From the NCBI GenBank assembly GCA_963576475.1, contig OY754978.1, forward strand, positions 17,280,918 through 17,344,917: DNA of 64,000 nucleotides. Reading direction: 5' to 3'. Shown here piece by piece: positions 23,601 through 34,488 of the stretch. The notes beneath the pieces were generated by a model. It did no database searches, had not been told where the DNA came from, and saw only the letters and a list, made by a program, of their open reading frames with translations. This DNA is from Molanna angustata (taxonomy: Eukaryota; Arthropoda; Insecta; Trichoptera; Molannidae). Position 1 is the first letter of the stretch; every line of letters begins with the position of its first letter. The position numbers were made by a program, and so were the translations under genes.

Positions 23601-24146
23601 ACAGCGTACAACGTAAGTAAATACAACCAAGAAAATAAGATAATTTTATAATAAAACTTACATAACTTATTTATTTTAGTTAATTAAACAACGGAATATA
23701 AAAGAAAATGAAGCTTAAATACCCTACCCAAGAATTTCACTAGGAACAGAAAGAGGGATTCAAAATTGTTAGAATTTTAAGAATTCTTCTTTATATTATT
23801 TTGAACTCCTCAGAAACACCCAATATACAATTTTAAAAACAAGCAGACTCTCCAATCAAGATCACGTTCAAAGAATCATAAGTATAGTTGTTATTTTTGA
23901 TGCATGGCAATGGCAAATATACATATACTTAGGTAATATTATCATAAAATATTTTAAATTAACTAAATATAGTTATACTAAGCAAAACTCTAAGTACACA
24001 ATACATCATCAAAGATATATAATTTGTACGATATCATCGGAGTGATCAATTTAATAAAATTGTTTTCGTCCACATCCTATATAGACAATATAGACATTGA
24101 TATTTTGAATACACTGATATGTCTTCATAGCCTCGATAAGTATTTA
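23601..24146. other. No recognised feature
   Basis: AT-rich sequence between the split repeat and the foldback element. No supported gene. Confidence 0.35.
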
Positions 24147-24697
24147 TCAAGAGGGTGACTGCTGCCAACGTACGTATTTTTTCAATTTTAATTTGCATCA
24201 TTACTACAAAAAGAATCATTTTGAAAAAAATAAACTAGTTAGTTTGGATATTAATAAAAAAATTCTGTATATTTTCTTGTAGAAAAATAATAAGCATACC
24301 CCGATTTTTGACATTTATCTTTAATTTCTAAAAAACTATAAGGTATAGAACATTATTTTTTTTTATAAATTAAAGATACGATATCTGGAAAAATATGATG
24401 TAACGTTGCATTATTGCATGAGGTTAAGTTAATAAACTGTAAAAAAATTTATTTCGCAATGCGTTAAATGGAAAATAAATGTTTTTAGGTTTAATAACTA
24501 AACCTGAAACATTAATGCAACGTCACATCATATTTTTCTAGATATTTTTTTAAACGTTGAAAATCGGGTTATGCCATTATTTTTCTACAAAAATTTATAC
24601 AGAACATTTTCAAAAAGTAAAGATATATTTTTCTTTACTAATACCCAAGCTATCTAAATTATTTTATTCAAAACGATTTGATAAGAAATAATGATGG

Positions 24698-25390
24698 TGT
24701 GGCAGGCCACATCTCTAAATTTCTTTCGAGCGCGCGCCTAGCGACGGCAAGTACATTTGTTTATCGCTAGGCCGAGTTCATCGCCCGCAACGTCAAACAA
24801 GTGACAATACTCCTCAACTGGGTATGACACTTCAAATAAATAAGTCTAGAAAGTTCGAGGACATTGAACTTGCTACCCCCAGCGCAGCACTATTTAAGGG
24901 AGTCTACACTTGTACACTTCGTCACTTCATTTCCGTATTTCCGTCACTTCGATTCGTCACATCACGCCGCCGTTCTCGACCACGCCGTCTCGCCGACACT
25001 TCGTCTCTCGACCACCGGTCATCTCTCGACCTCGCGAGCACGATGGTACTTCACCATGCGAAGATTCGGACACTTCGAACACACCCGCTAACTCGCTCGT
25101 TATACCTACTCATCGTGAGAAAGTTCCTTTGTAAGTTATTTCATCAATTGTAAATTTACCTTTAAGCCAACTATTAATTGTGATCAATATACTCATTGTT
25201 ACTTTTGACCATTCTTTCTTCTTCTCTCTCAACCACTGCCCTTGTGTTCTTATTTCAAATCATATCCACTTGGGATATAGTAAACTCTCTTTACTGGTAA
25301 CCCCTCTGGTTACCACATATATTTAATAGTAACCACTCTGGTTACTAACTACTTTCGATTGGTAACCCCTTTGGTTATCAATCAGCTTTA
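24698..25390 (+). repeat. 5' LTR of element 2
   Basis: Starts TGTGGCAGGCCACATCTC (itself a short palindrome TGTGGCAGGCCACA) and ends CAATCAGCTTTA. A TATTTAAGG box is at 24890-24898. Open frames of 75-109 codons here are duplicated exactly in the 3' LTR because the LTRs are identical; they are not evidence of a gene. Confidence 0.9.
25295..25380 (+). other. Three consecutive 8-bp hairpins at the end of the LTR
   Basis: TGGTAACC-CCTCT-GGTTACCA (25295-25315), TAGTAACC-ACTCT-GGTTACTA (25327-25347) and TGGTAACC-CCTTT-GGTTATCA (25360-25380). The second keeps pairing by a paired G/C to A/T change and the third by a G-U pair. The same trio occurs in the 3' LTR (28461-28546). LTR element 1 has a similar GTGACC-ACTCT-GGCAC near 18816. 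The motif resembles the primer site TTGGTGACC next door. Confidence 0.8.
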
Positions 25391-25412
25391 TTGGTGACCC
25401 TAAAAACGTGAA
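25391..25412 (+). promoter_or_regulatory. Probable primer-binding site, element 2
   Basis: TTGGTGACCCTAAAAACGTG starts right after the 5' LTR. It parallels CTGGTGACCACCGAACGTG of element 1. The tRNA was not identified. Confidence 0.6.
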
Positions 25413-26809
25413 TATGAACACAAACGTTACCAAACAGCTTAACAGCTAAGCTTCACAGCTACTGGTATTTACAAAACATCGGTATTTATCTAGTACTGGC
25501 CCGAGGCCGAAAAACGATAAATATGCATTCACAACAGTGGTATTTTTCCTTACAATAACATTAAACAACACTTACCGATTTTCCTCAGATCACTCCTTTT
25601 CTTTTCCTAGCTTAGAAAAAGAACGAATTGGTTTTTGAATCTCTCACGATGGGTACACTACACTACACCTGCGAAACAATCGCGCTTAATTCTATGCAAT
25701 CGCGTTTAAAAATCACCCGCGTTTCTCGGTTTTTAGTTATTCGTTGTCATAAATATTGCATTTAAATAAGACATGCATAGTACACATTCATTTTATTCTG
25801 AGATTGTAAACAAAGGTATATATTGGTACCCACTTTATAATTTCACATAAACAAACATTGTTAAAAATTTTCTGTACGGCACTGCTTTAAGTAAAAAAAT
25901 ACTCCGACAATCGCGATATACGTAAGCAAAACCGCACTTCCGAATTTAGTTATATTCTTTTCACATAATTCACGGAACTAAAAATATTTTTCACATACAT
26001 CGCGACAAAAAATTCTCACGCACAACAATAATACTGAAGTGACAAAAATTATTAATTTTATATTTTGCATACAGTTTTACGCGTGGTACAGAACATTTAA
26101 GTAATCTTGATATAGTAATTTCACTGTTTAAACAAATATCCATCGAAAGTTTTCGGTTTTAAACGATAAAACTTCAATTTTGTTATTTTTAATAAGTAAA
26201 CAACGCGATTACGGCTCGTGACTAATCTTTCAAAATTTCAACTAGCGGTAGAAAAATTAAGTTTTCAATAAACACCATCTACCGAGCGACAATCTAAGTT
26301 TTTGCTAACAAGATATTTACGTACGTTATTTAAATTCATTGCAATCAGAAATATGTTTTTATATCAAAGGAGCTCGCAAATAATTAATTAAATTATCACT
26401 ATTTAATATATCAAATAGGTACTAATTTCGTGAAATACTTAACTTACCTATTTCATACTTTGTAATTTTGCTTTAAATACCTTTTATACTTTGAAACTTG
26501 CAAAGCATTTTTGTACTTAGACACATTTCAATATTTACCTATTACAAATAGAATATTTTAAACATTTTTGGACTTTGCTGAAATTCATATTATTTTTTTG
26601 TTGCATTGTATACCTAATTAGATACTTGAATTTATTTTCACTTCTAAAATATATTGTAATCAACTTAATTATTATTGACAAATACTTATCATTGTACATA
26701 TTATATTTTTGCAACATGCAACCAACAATATTTTATTTATTCGCTTGCTACAATTGTAAATGTTTATATTATGAAAATTTAAAATTTACAACTGTCAACT
26801 GCTGTTACT
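25413..26809 (+). other. Non-coding AT-rich interior of LTR element 2
   Basis: No gag, protease, RT or integrase motif in any frame. AT-rich sequence with no internal repeats that I could define. Confidence 0.5.
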
Positions 26810-26869
26810 ATGTACAACTATAGAAGCAAGATGATCAACGTTATCATCATCATCAGCATCAAACCAAGA

Positions 26870-27165
26870 TGGAAAGCGACATTATCAACATCGATAAATC
26901 AAGATGGCAAACATTGTCAACGGCACCAAATTAAGATGGACAACATTGGCAACGGCACCAAATCAAGATGGACAACATCAGCAACAAATGGTTTTCATCA
27001 GCAACCAAGAGCAACACCGACACGCTTCAACTCGCTATACTGGCACGTATTCCCAAAGACATCAGACTCACTTGATGCGCGGCAAAGAATGCACAAGCAC
27101 TCGCTATACTGGCACGTATTCCCAAAGACATCAGACTCACTTGATGCGCAGCAAAGAATGCACAC
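26870..27165 (+). repeat. Tandem repeats in the interior of element 2
   Basis: A ~30-bp unit with AAGATGG(A/C)(A/C)AAC and ACGGCACCAAAT is repeated about four times at 26870-26985. Then a 69-bp unit starting CGCTATACTGGCACGTATTC is doubled almost exactly at 27033-27170. Open frames across it (to 159 codons) are products of the repeats; no conserved domain is visible. Confidence 0.75.
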
Positions 27166-27232
27166 ACAGGCCCCACTGGAGAACTACTCCAAAGCTGTCG
27201 GACACCCAAATATGAACGCACGCACACATCTC

Positions 27233-27319
27233 GAGCACACAAAAACTCACCTCGTCTCATCGCTACGTACGTCTTTGAACGAGGAATGATTTTGTTGGGA
27301 CACTGTCCCATCCTTCGCG
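27233..27319 (+). other. Conserved structured block shared by both LTR elements (copy 2)
   Basis: Matches 21712-21799 with the hairpin TGGGAC-ACT-GTCCCA. It lies about 0.55 kb before the 3' LTR; in element 1 it lies about 1 kb before the 3' LTR. Confidence 0.7.
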
Positions 27320-27848
27320 TTATGCTTATGACTCGCACTCTGTCTCGCATACCCAAGGAGCTGCTCAACCACGACAACACGACGTCTACACGACACGGTC
27401 AACACGACGCTGTCAACACGTCACTGTCAACACACGCTGTCAACACACGCTGTCAACACGACGACAGTCAACGAAAACTTCGAAAACGCCAACGCAAGCC
27501 AACTGCACAGTTCTGCAAATTCGACAAGAATGTTTAGATGCCAATTACACTGCACAGTTTATCGGACTCCACGGACTACACTGACTCCACGGACTCCGCA
27601 GCTTTGTGTTCCGCAGCAAGCCTCACCGACACACTGCAATTGTCAACGGGCTGAATGGGAACACTGTTTCCAAAGCAATCACATCTTGATCCGTCGCAAT
27701 CATCATCAGCAACTAGGCAACAGTCCAACTAACACAAGTCTAACCATCTCTCCAAAATTGTAATGACTACAACAATCTTCAGCAACGACTGCCTCAGCTC
27801 AGCCACAACATGACATTCTACCAAGGTATCGTGCCATCTTCGATACCA

Positions 27849-27863
27849 CTTGGAGGGGAGGAA
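27849..27863 (+). promoter_or_regulatory. Polypurine tract, element 2
   Basis: TTGGAGGGGAGGAA directly precedes the 3' LTR start (TGTGGCAGG at 27864). This is where plus-strand DNA synthesis is primed in LTR retrotransposons, and it confirms the orientation. Confidence 0.8.
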
Positions 27864-28556
27864 TGTGGCAGGCCACATCTCTAAATTTCTTTCGAGCGCG
27901 CGCCTAGCGACGGCAAGTACATTTGTTTATCGCTAGGCCGAGTTCATCGCCCGCAACGTCAAACAAGTGACAATACTCCTCAACTGGGTATGACACTTCA
28001 AATAAATAAGTCTAGAAAGTTCGAGGACATTGAACTTGCTACCCCCAGCGCAGCACTATTTAAGGGAGTCTACACTTGTACACTTCGTCACTTCATTTCC
28101 GTATTTCCGTCACTTCGATTCGTCACATCACGCCGCCGTTCTCGACCACGCCGTCTCGCCGACACTTCGTCTCTCGACCACCGGTCATCTCTCGACCTCG
28201 CGAGCACGATGGTACTTCACCATGCGAAGATTCGGACACTTCGAACACACCCGCTAACTCGCTCGTTATACCTACTCATCGTGAGAAAGTTCCTTTGTAA
28301 GTTATTTCATCAATTGTAAATTTACCTTTAAGCCAACTATTAATTGTGATCAATATACTCATTGTTACTTTTGACCATTCTTTCTTCTTCTCTCTCAACC
28401 ACTGCCCTTGTGTTCTTATTTCAAATCATATCCACTTGGGATATAGTAAACTCTCTTTACTGGTAACCCCTCTGGTTACCACATATATTTAATAGTAACC
28501 ACTCTGGTTACTAACTACTTTCGATTGGTAACCCCTTTGGTTATCAATCAGCTTTA
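27864..28556 (+). repeat. 3' LTR of element 2
   Basis: Same length and apparently same sequence as 24698-25390, followed by ATGG, the second target-site copy. Confidence 0.9.
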
Positions 28557-28606
28557 ATGGTATATCAAATTGAAAAATAGGTACGTTGGCAGCAGTTCCC
28601 CCTTAA

Positions 28607-29270
28607 CAAAACAACATATATTTCATGAAAACAAAGTAAATAAAGACTTTTTTGAAATATAACTTTGGTCAACGGAATACCACAAATTTTTATATACCTC
28701 TTTTGTCTGACGTTAGAGCATTGACCCTAGAAAATTCATCAATTTCATACTTGGGACAGAGATGTCATTGAAATGTACAAACGTTTGGTATATATTTTCG
28801 ACACAAAATGGGATAGATTTATGCTTACAATATGGTCTAAAATAAATTGAATTTAAAAACGTAGATAAGTATTATATACGTGTGTATTAAAAACATATCC
28901 AGATATCTTAATAACTAGAAACACAATGAGAGATTTCAAATTAATCTTAACGCACAAATAATAAACATGAAACTGGCTAAAAAATTGGTTGCGAATTTTA
29001 AACACAATAATCGCTAGCCGCGTTTATTTCATCAAATACAACTGAAAAGCTTGGTTAACACCAGTCTAGTGTTTGGACAAGTGGCAGGTAACACGTAAAA
29101 TGGCAATGGACAGTACGGACAGTCAAGTGTCATTTATTCTGTCCATATTTAATCTCATAATATTTGATATAAATATATTTGAACAAAGACATTACTAATT
29201 TTTAATACGATTAAAAAATAAATAAAGGACATAGAGTTGATAACACATTTTGGCTACGCAAAGTTGGGTA
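28607..29270. other. No recognised feature
   Basis: AT-rich sequence, no supported gene or shared repeat. Confidence 0.35.
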
Positions 29271-29304
29271 CACACGCACACACACACACACACACCCTCA
29301 CACA

Positions 29305-29386
<82 letters not shown>
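29271..29386. repeat. (CA)n microsatellite
   Basis: About 115 bp of CA repeats with a CCCT and an AAAC interruption. Its flanks do not match family A, so it is an independent tract. VCVC/THTH open frames on either strand are artefacts. Confidence 0.9.
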
Positions 29387-29387
<1 letters not shown>

Positions 29388-30630
29388 CTTTCCTATCCTA
29401 GTGTACCTCGGCCTAAAAACAACCTACCTACATACCTGCCAGCTATTTGCAAAAAAGAATTATTGTTGCATATAAATTATCTGTCATTCTATCAACTGTC
29501 ATCTAGACAAACACACCGCACCGCTATTTAAATTATATCTTCAAAATCCGCTTAAATTAATTAACTTGTGAATTACTAGTGAAGTGTCAAAGTTTTCATA
29601 CGCTGTGAATGTGGTGAAAAGATTATACAGAACCAGAACAATAAATATCGAGGCAAGGTAATTCCCTATACCTTTATCTTTTCCACCACATTTGTAACTA
29701 AAGAAAAAAATAGAGACATGGATTTGAAACAAGGGCATAATAACATACTGTGGATACATGATCAAGCTACAATACTTAAAGTAAAAAGAGGAATCATATC
29801 TTTAAAAAATGTAATAATTTATACTGTGGTATATCGCAAATTAATTTTCTGACACCTCGGATTAGGTTCAGCCTAGTGATGTGGTTTATACAAAATAAAT
29901 GTTACATAATACATATTTCAATTTTTTTTTCGATACTTTACTTTGATTATTAATAATAAAAAATAAATAAGACACGAGCGCGTTATGTCTTATATGTATA
30001 TTTCTATTTGTGTTCTATATACTAAATTGACTATTGCACGCGACTAGTAGCGAGTCAAGTGCCGCGCGGGTGCCCTAGGGGTGTTACTTGCCGCTAAAAT
30101 AGAAAGCGATTCAATTTCGTTCAACATACAAGGCAACTTGCAAGTCGAGTTGACTCGCTACTGTCCAAGCTGATAACACTACTGCACACTGTACTAACCA
30201 ACTTGACTAAACACTAAACCAATGTAAACGAGGCATAAGGTGTCAAAAGGTGTCCCTTATAAAAATAAAAAAGAACTTTTTTACATATTGTATGTATTTT
30301 GTTTTCCTTCATTAAGTTATAGTAAATATACTTTCATCATCTTTACATCACGTGTCTGTACTGGAATGTTGTAATCTATTTTCAACTTCTCGATCAATTA
30401 TTTTAGAAATTGATTTATTTGAAATTTTAGCTTGATTTATTTGAAATTTTGATAAAATTTAATAACAATTTTTTATTTATGAACTTGCCTTGTGACTGCT
30501 ACACTTGATTAATATTCAGGCGTAATTTATATCGTTAATAGTTCTATTTCAGTTTTCTTAAACTTCACTCGTCTGTCTGTCTGTATGTCAGGGGTTCTCA
30601 ATTTTTTTTATTTACTTGTTTTGTGATTTG
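29387..30630. other. Mostly unassigned; a LINE-type 3' hairpin near 29850
   Basis: ACACCTCGGATTAGGTTCAGCCTAGTGATGTGG-type sequence at 29848-29880 resembles the 3' hairpin of the LINE end at 33295-33335 in opposite orientation, followed by TACAAAATAAATG. Elsewhere no gene is supported. A GC-richer patch lies at 30040-30150. Confidence 0.35.
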
Positions 30631-30634
30631 TTTT

Positions 30635-31160
30635 TTGTACCGTTATGCAAGTGAAACCTGGACATGCTAGAAATCGCATGATAGCAGAATAAATACAGCT
30701 GAAAGAGATTGCTTTGAAAAATCGTTATAGAACAATGTATGACAGAGTTAAAAATAAAGACACAAATAAAAAATGAAAGATTTAAAGAACGCCCGACGAA
30801 GAAACATTGCAAAGCTGACAGGGCCTTGATGATTAGATATAATTATGAGCTGTATGCCATCTATAACACTTCCAGGCTCTCTGTGCATGTCAGATTTATC
30901 AGATTGAGATGGGCCAGACATGTACAGAGAATGCCACCACAGTCAATACCAAAGAAAGTCCTTTGTGGACATCTAGGTAGAAGAAGAAAGGTTGGAAGAC
31001 CGCGTCTGTGATGGGAGGACGAAGTCGGAAGGGATGCTTCCAGACTATTGCACGTGCCGGGCAGTTGGAGAGTTGCAGTGGACGATAGAAGAAGCTGGAG
31101 GCGGAGACCCAGGCTCGATATGGGTTGTAGAGCCATTGAAGAAGAAGACTATTATTTATT
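30635..31160 (+). pseudogene. LINE C-terminal remnant (RTE-like) with (GAA)n tail
   Basis: Translated pieces: SETWTC near 30647, NTAERDC, then RLRWARHVQRMPPQ and GRRRKVGRPRLRWEDEVGRDA (30900-31040) with frame changes. The order SETWTC...RW.RHV.RM...GRP..RW is the usual C-terminal end of RTE-type and related LINE proteins. It ends in GCCATTGAAGAAGAAGACTA, a (GAA)n tail. A second, shorter copy is at 36930-37172. Stops at several places show it is dead. Confidence 0.7.
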
Positions 31161-31955
31161 TAATTTACAGGAATACAGAAAAAAAGTTCAAAAATATAAA
31201 AAGCAAACCTATACCGATCCGTATACCCAATAATTTTGTTTCTCCTATAATCTAACTTCAAAAATACAACAACAATGTATAAGTTAATTTTGCTCGAAAC
31301 ATAACAACAAAATAGGATTGGGAGGAATAGAACGAGTGAAATAATAAAGCATTGAAAAAGGGGAGGGACGAAGAAGAGGTATAAAATAAGAGAAAAAATG
31401 TTGTAGGTACCTAATAAAGGTGTGGTAGGTACGTTTGACTTTAAATGCAATTACACCTGTAGGTCGCGCAGCATTCTTAGTACCTATAGTATCGTGAATA
31501 TATTGAAAATAAGAAATTTGTATTACTTAAGTGCATCTGTTTGCATCGCAGACATACATACGTAGGACTGTGTAGATTTGTAACACGTGGTGAAGTAGCA
31601 TTGAGTCTATAGTTAGTTCTGCAATACAGACTGTGAAATAAATAAATTGTTTACACGAACTGACCTTCCTTATACATGGATGTTTATAAGATTTACCACC
31701 CCCGGTGAGTCTATAGCGTTGTTCAGAAATTTATATAATTATTAATTGGTCAAAAACTATTCTTTTGCATTCGAGGGTTTCGAGATTATGACACATACAA
31801 TTATAAACACAATATATTTTGAACCACGTATAAGTGGTGCAGATGAATAAAAAAAGGGAAATAAAAATCCCAAACACAGATATATTTGGTAGATTTATCG
31901 GCAAACATCTTGAAAAATCACATGCGTTGCGCAGAACACAAATTTTGGGTTATTT
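31161..31955. other. No recognised feature
   Basis: AT-rich sequence without a supported gene. Confidence 0.35.
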
Positions 31956-31959
31956 GATA

Positions 31960-32135
31960 CATACATACATACCATCACGCCATGTCCCTCTCGGGGAAGG
32001 CAGAGAGAGCCAAACGCCACATTTTTTTTATTTTGACACACATGTATCGCCTCATCAACATTCATACATCGTCTTATACACGTTTGTCTGTTGTTCACGC
32101 TTCTAACATTACCATCTTTCAGATTATCGTTTACA
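31960..32135 (+). repeat. Dispersed repeat, family D (copy 2, partial)
   Basis: ATACATACATACCATCACGC then CCCTCTCGGGGAAGGCAGAG, ATGTATCGCCTCATCAACAT and a CATACATCGTCTTATACACG block. The same order is seen at 45545, at 51785 and, reversed, at 62140-62230. The CGGGGTAGGCAGAG-type phrase is familiar from lepidopteran genomes (from memory, not searched). Confidence 0.55.
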
Positions 32136-32885
32136 TCGGGTTATTTGATTGGTCGGTAAAAACGCAAACCATGCCATATTAATTTGTAACCAGATCGCTT
32201 ATATATAAATCAAACATTGTTTTATTTCGGCACAATACATCCTCACGGTATTTTTCAATAAAAAAATTAAAAAAAAAGTATTTTTCCATAAAAATTTGAT
32301 TAAAATGACCGAAGATTTTCGCCGAGATGGCTCGACTTTATAAAGGTGTAAAATTAATAAAAACTAAATAAAAGGGAACATTGTAAACATCCAGGTAACA
32401 AATATATCCCCATTTCGTAAAAATTTTCGTCATACGACCAATTCAGCGACTGACAGTAGCGTCTGCATTCTGGAAAACATTGTATGTATATGGCTTTAGA
32501 GCGATAAAGCAAAGATACATATAGCTATGTATTTACTTAGTTTATAATTTACTTAGAAGCGTAAAAAATAGTATATATCTAGATATTTTCGTACAAACGA
32601 TATAAAAGAAAAATAAACCTAAATAAAACTTCTTCCAGCTGATGTAAGAAGTCTTTTCAACTTGGCAATTTCCCAAACTAAAACCAATATTCACGGAATA
32701 AGACGATCTATCTAACTGACTCTAATTCATTTAAGTAGACATTTTGGTACGTCAGTTACAGCAGTAAATCCTCCTATCGCATAAATGGAATATGTTTATA
32801 TAACAAAATACACATATGTACATACCAAAGGACAGAAGAAAGACCATTTGAAACAAATGAACTTATTTGGGAAGTATTTAAAAAC
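32136..32885. other. No recognised feature
   Basis: AT-rich sequence, no supported gene or shared repeat. Confidence 0.35.
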
Positions 32886-33220
32886 GAGTGGATTGTGGCC
32901 AACCCTTATACCCTACAAGTCACTCTACAAAATGTACATATTTTGTAAGTAAATTTATCAGCATTTTCACGAAATGTGTTTGTGAAAATATTTTTGATTT
33001 AAATATTTTATAATGAAAATTTGAAAATTGTTCAATGCCATTTTACGAAATTTATTTGCCTTTATAGCAATTTGAAAATAAAAATATCAAATTTTAAATT
33101 TCTTGATCTTGGGGTCACATTTAAATATGTGATTGTAAAATATATTGAGAAGCACTATTTATGAGAATATCCTTCAAAATATAATGGGGCCTAAGCGAGT
33201 ATTTAACATGGGTACAAATT

Positions 33221-34254
33221 TGTTAATTAATTTATTAATTAATTTATTTATTTATTATAATTTACAAAATCATTTTTTTACATATTATATATATCCACCT
33301 CACTAGGCTTAGCCTGTACCGAGGTGTGATATTTCACAATCACATTAATACATATTTATACGATATTTTCGTATTTCATTCAGTTTTTCGTGACAGTATA
33401 TGTACATTCTATATAACGTGATTTATATATAGGTAAACAAGAATAGTACATCAAACAATCAAGCAAAACAAAACAAACATTTATATAGAAGTTAGCAAGA
33501 ATATATCAAACAATAAAGAAAATAATATATAATAAAACAAAACAATGATTTATATAGAAGTTAGCAAGAATATATCAAACAATAAAGAAAATAATATATA
33601 ATAAAACAAAACAATGATTTATATAGAAGTTAGCAAGAATATATCAAACAATAAAGAAAATAATATATAATAAAACAAAACAATGATTTATATAGAAGTT
33701 AGCAAGAATATATCAAACAATAAAGAAAATAATATATAATAAAACAAAACAATGATTTATATAGAAGTTAGCAAGAATATATCAAACAATAAAGAAAATA
33801 ATATATAATAAAACAAAACAATGATTTATATAGAAGTTAGCAAGAATATATCAAACAATAAAGAAAATAATATATAATAAAACAAAACAATGATTTATAT
33901 AGAAGTTAGCAAGAATATATCAAACAATAAAGAAAATAATATATAATAAAACAAAACAATGATTTATATAGAAGTTAGCAAGAATATATCAAACAATAAA
34001 GAAAATAATATATAATAAAACAAAACAATGATTTATATAGAAGTTAGCAAGAATATATCAAACAATAAAGAAAATAATATATAATAAAACAAAACAATGA
34101 TTTATATAGAAGTTAGCAAGAATATATCAAACAATAAAGAAAATAATATATAATAAAACAAAACAATGATTTATATAGAAGTTAGCAAGAATATATCAAA
34201 CAATAAAGAAAATAATATATAATAAAACAAAACAATGATTTATATAGAAGTTAG
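33221..34254 (-). mobile_element. Retroposon with 69-bp tandem monomers and a LINE-type 3' end
   Basis: Flanked by CAAATT (33215-33220, 34255-34260). Read on the minus strand it begins inside 69-bp monomers (about 11), goes through ~170 bp of unique sequence, a 3' hairpin (CACCTC...AGGCTAAGCCT...GAGGTG; plus 33297-33333) and ends in an AATAAATAAATAAATTAATT tail. It has no open frame. The layout resembles a LINE 5' monomer region joined to a LINE 3' end, hence nonautonomous. Confidence 0.6.
33473..34254. repeat. 69-bp minisatellite, 11.3 copies
   Basis: Unit starts recur exactly every 69 bp from 33542 to 34232 (ACAATGATTTATATAGAAGT). The units from 33542 on look identical; the first (33473) has ACAAACATTTATATAGAAGT instead, and a half-like unit precedes it at 33430-33470. 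Such uniformity points to recent unequal exchange or replication slippage. There are no spacers, so it is not a CRISPR array. Confidence 0.95.
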
Positions 34255-34488
34255 CAAATTGGAAAAGAATCGAATGAGTACTTTAGTCTATATTCGATAG
34301 CATGATACCTGTAGATGATCTGCAATAAAATAAATAATCTTAAAAATTGCGAATCCATAAGTGCCCACTTTATTCAATTGGGTATGTGAGGAATAAAAAG
34401 TAATGCGATGTGTAGGTAGGTACAATGTATTTTAAACAAAATATCATATTATTTGGATTTGGTTGTATCGGATGGGGGTTTTATGTAG

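Larger units (their letters stand above)
24698..28556 (+). mobile_element. Nonautonomous LTR retrotransposon 2 (no gag or pol), very young
   Basis: Two 693-bp LTRs (24698-25390, 27864-28556) show no difference that I can find by eye, and ATGG flanks both sides (24694-24697, 28557-28560). The 2.47-kb interior has no gag, RT or integrase motif. A primer-site-like TTGGTGACCC follows the 5' LTR and a purine tract GGAGGGGAGGAA touches the 3' LTR. Identical LTRs imply a recent insertion, so enzymes from an active partner elsewhere were probably available. It lies in the right arm of a foldback MITE. Confidence 0.85.
24151..28602. mobile_element. Long foldback MITE, split by LTR element 2
   Basis: Left end GAGGGTGACTGCTGCCAACG (24151) and right end CGTTGGCAGCAGTTCCCCC (28584-28602) are inverted. 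The inverted similarity continues through both arms: for example ATATGATGTAACGTTGCATT near 24398 pairs with AATGCAACGTCACATCATAT near 24514. Without the LTR insertion (24698-28556) the element is about 590 bp, nearly all arm. The right flank is TTAA (28603-28606); the left is TCAA (24147-24150), which would be a mutated TTAA duplication of piggyBac type. Confidence 0.75.
32890..34430 (+). repeat. Dispersed repeat, family C (copy 1), split at 33220/34255
   Basis: Pieces 32890-33220 and 34255-34430 match 37830-38160 and 38440-38660: AAACGAGTGGATTGTGGCCA, TTCTTGATCTTGGGGTCAC, TGAGAAGCACTATTTATGAG, GAATGAGTACTTTAGTCTAT. The middle is an inserted retroposon. The element has no open frame. Its start resembles families D/C at 3783 and 61930. 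Confidence 0.65.

Noticed and set aside
24824..25153. 109-codon open frame, found again unchanged at 27990-28319
   Set aside because: The repeat is the LTR pair. Overlapping frames of 75 and 74 codons are equally conserved, so identity is at DNA level and not evidence for a protein.
26810..27537. Open frames with repeated residues inside LTR element 2
   Set aside because: They translate tandem DNA repeats, overlap in several frames and on both strands, and show no gag or other domain.
33473..34254. Possible CRISPR array
   Set aside because: Units of 69 bp are directly adjacent without unique spacers, in a eukaryotic TE context. It is a minisatellite.
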